From IMG/VR virus record IMGVR_UViG_3300028802_000060, positions 1 to 22,882 of that record: a stretch of DNA of 22,882 nucleotides; one strand, written 5' to 3'. Each line of letters opens with the position of its first letter. Position 1 is the stretch's first letter. Positions 21,280-22,882 of this stretch are shown in pieces. The stretch comes from a virus. The position numbers were made by a program, and so were the translations under genes. The notes under the pieces were generated by a model. The model did not search any database and had not been told where the DNA came from. It saw nothing but the letters and a program-made list of their open reading frames with translations.

Positions 21280-22882
21280 GAGTTAGCTCTCCTTTCTGAA
21301 GAAACAACGCCCGCCACTGTCGGGCAACCCAATCCCATGACTTTGCTGGAACATTGGCTATCACCTGCTCATGGATTTGCGCCCGTTCACTGAGGGGCGT
21401 CTTCAGAGTCTTAATCACAGCGTTCGCGTATTCCTGAAGTACCTCCGGGTTGCGAACATCCTGTGAAAGGATCAAGCCTGACCCGACAGTTTCCTCAAGT
21501 GCCGCCAGATTGTTCGTGATCGGGATTGCACCACCGAGCTGTGCTTCAACGGCAGTGATGCAATACGTCTCCGTGAAGTAGGTCGGGTAGAGCCAGACCG
21601 ACGATCGCTTGAAGGCATCGGCGAGTTCCTGCTGGTTCACCCTCCCATGCTGAATCACATTCCTGGTCTGAGCGATCTGAGACAGGATCTTGTTCTGGAA
21701 CTCTCTTAGATGCGGAAAAGCGTCGGCGAAGATATCGAAGTTCTTCCAGCCGTAATAGATATGAAGCTCGGCGTCTGGAACCTCCTCGATGACCTTCGGC
21801 CAGATGTACTCCATGATCAGGTCGAGTCCACGATCTGGCGATGACGAATAGATGACTCGATGCGGCTCCCTCTCCACAGGCTCGGCGAACCGTTCAATAT
21901 CAACCCCATTGCCGATCACGAAGATTTTCTCGGGATCGATGAAGGGGTATTTCTCGATCATGAACTGCTTATGCCACTTGGAAAGAACAACGATTGCATT
22001 GAACCGCCGAGCCCGTTCTGGAGTCAGTCGATCACCGGCATCTGTATCGTGCATCCAGAGGACGAAGCATTTGGTTTCCGGGTTCCAGTCCGCCATCTCT
22101 GGGGCTCGCCAGGCGATGAATAGATCACTAGGAATCTCTGCTCGGAAGTGATCATTCGAACGATATCCGACTCCGTTGTAGTAGCCGGGCTCATCGATCT
22201 GGGAATAGACGTGAACTCGGTGACCCGCGTTTGCGAGTTCCTCCCCCAGGCGAATGACGGCAGTCTCCGAGCCACCCAACCCGCCTGTCCCAAAGCTTCT
22301 AGGATTCCAGACTTCTGGAGCTCCATTGGCGGCGATGATGACCTGCTTGTCATACTTCACCCCAGGTTCGTAGTCGACGAACAGCCAACCTGTGGCGCCC
22401 CATGGTTCTCGATAGAGCTGGTGGATCTTGCCCCTGTCCCACAGGAGGCGCTCCATGTCGAACTGATCCATGATCCTCAGATGACCCTTCGGTTCGAGTC
22501 TATCCCAAGCTTCGATCCGTCCGCCTTCCCATGACAGGTAGGGGGTCGTCATGATGATCCGGTTCGCCGTCTTCTCGACCTTCGCCAACGTCTCCGCTGG
22601 ATCTACGACGTGTTCGATGACTTCGAAGAAGACTCCAAGGTCAGCTTTTTCGCCTTCCCATCCTCCGATCTGATCAACATTACCGACTTCGAAACGGGCA
22701 TCCACCTCCCATTTCTCAGCTCGTAGTGTCGCCAGCTCAATACATCTAGGGTCGAGATCGAAGCCTGTGACGTGGGCTCCGGTGGTTTTGGCGAGCGGAA
22801 GTGCGATGAAGCCATCTGAACATCCCCAATCAACGATTGTCTTCGCGTTGATCTGGGTAGCCACATCGATAGCAAATCGCAT
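21224..22882 (-). CDS. Methyltransferase-glycosyltransferase fusion, 5' end uncertain
   Basis: At least 552 residues, with an ATG exactly at the window edge, so the true start may lie further right. Residues 1-150 are a Rossmann SAM-dependent methyltransferase: motif I VDWGCSDGF (Asp18, Gly20, Gly24), an acidic residue at Asp42 (TGFDLDP) and FEVIEHVVDP at 86-95. Residues about 180-520 are a GT4-type glycosyltransferase: GGLGGSETAVIRLGEELANA near the N-side, IVVLSKWHKQFM and IFVIGNGVDIERF, SSSPDRGLDLI near 345, and the ETYCITAVE motif (E-x7-E) near 437-445 that binds the donor nucleotide. It could build and methylate a glycan on virion proteins, or modify host surface sugars. Its C-terminal 18 codons overlap the next gene in another frame. 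Confidence 0.82.
   Translation of the reverse strand: MRFAIDVATQINAKTIVDWGCSDGFIALPLAKTTGAHVTGFDLDPRCIELATLRAEKWEVDARFEVGNVDQIGGWEGEKADLGVFFEVIEHVVDPAETLAKVEKTANRIIMTTPYLSWEGGRIEAWDRLEPKGHLRIMDQFDMERLLWDRGKIHQLYREPWGATGWLFVDYEPGVKYDKQVIIAANGAPEVWNPRSFGTGGLGGSETAVIRLGEELANAGHRVHVYSQIDEPGYYNGVGYRSNDHFRAEIPSDLFIAWRAPEMADWNPETKCFVLWMHDTDAGDRLTPERARRFNAIVVLSKWHKQFMIEKYPFIDPEKIFVIGNGVDIERFAEPVEREPHRVIYSSSPDRGLDLIMEYIWPKVIEEVPDAELHIYYGWKNFDIFADAFPHLREFQNKILSQIAQTRNVIQHGRVNQQELADAFKRSSVWLYPTYFTETYCITAVEAQLGGAIPITNNLAALEETVGSGLILSQDVRNPEVLQEYANAVIKTLKTPLSERAQIHEQVIANVPAKSWDWVARQWRALFLQKGELTRGERPVRRGPELLPERVD

Overview
The window is part of a tailed dsDNA phage (or prophage) genome with siphovirus-type architecture. 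The evidence is a tape measure gene, a tail assembly chaperone pair joined by a -1 frameshift, a tail tube gene, a head-tail adaptor and a lysis cassette. No host gene, integrase, repressor, tRNA or CRISPR array is visible. The host cannot be named. A lysin with a C39-like cysteine peptidase and an SH3-like domain, and no visible spanin genes, would fit a Gram-positive (perhaps actinobacterial) host, but that is weak inference. An exact TTGACA/TATAAT promoter shows that at least one early operon is read by a host primary-sigma RNA polymerase.

Layout. Positions 1-3040 read rightward and hold replication and recombination genes: the C-terminus of a family A DNA polymerase, a Cas4/RecB-like PD-(D/E)XK nuclease with a four-cysteine Fe-S signature, a Sak4/RecA-like P-loop ATPase, a DUF669-type putative ssDNA-binding protein with an acidic tail, and a VRR-NUC nuclease. 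The strong promoter sits on the polymerase stop codon and should drive the four genes behind it. The genes abut or overlap.

Positions 3037-22882 read leftward as one tightly packed late operon. In transcription order, from the right edge: a methyltransferase-glycosyltransferase fusion (5' end uncertain); four small or medium virion-like proteins; a 1390-residue repeat protein with about 38 copies of a 23-residue unit and an inserted LamG-like domain; head-tail adaptor; tail terminator-like; gp10-like completion protein; tail tube; chaperones G and G-T; tape measure; a short distal tail candidate; a collar or appendage-type protein; an 898-residue hub/receptor-binding candidate; a duplicated OB-like domain in two adjacent genes; lysin; a small acidic protein; holin. 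Terminase, portal and capsid genes are not here and presumably lie beyond the right edge. The two operons converge at 3037-3040 with overlapping stop codons and two nearby inverted repeats.

The most informative features are the fully readable frameshift signal (heptamer CCCAAAC followed 7 nt later by a 7-bp stem) that creates a 233-residue G-T chaperone and places the tape measure start in a GTGA overlap; the giant repeat protein between the capsid side and the adaptor; the modification-enzyme fusion at the head of the structural genes; and the compact nuclease-ATPase-SSB-nuclease recombination cassette. There is no gene-free stretch longer than 50 bases.
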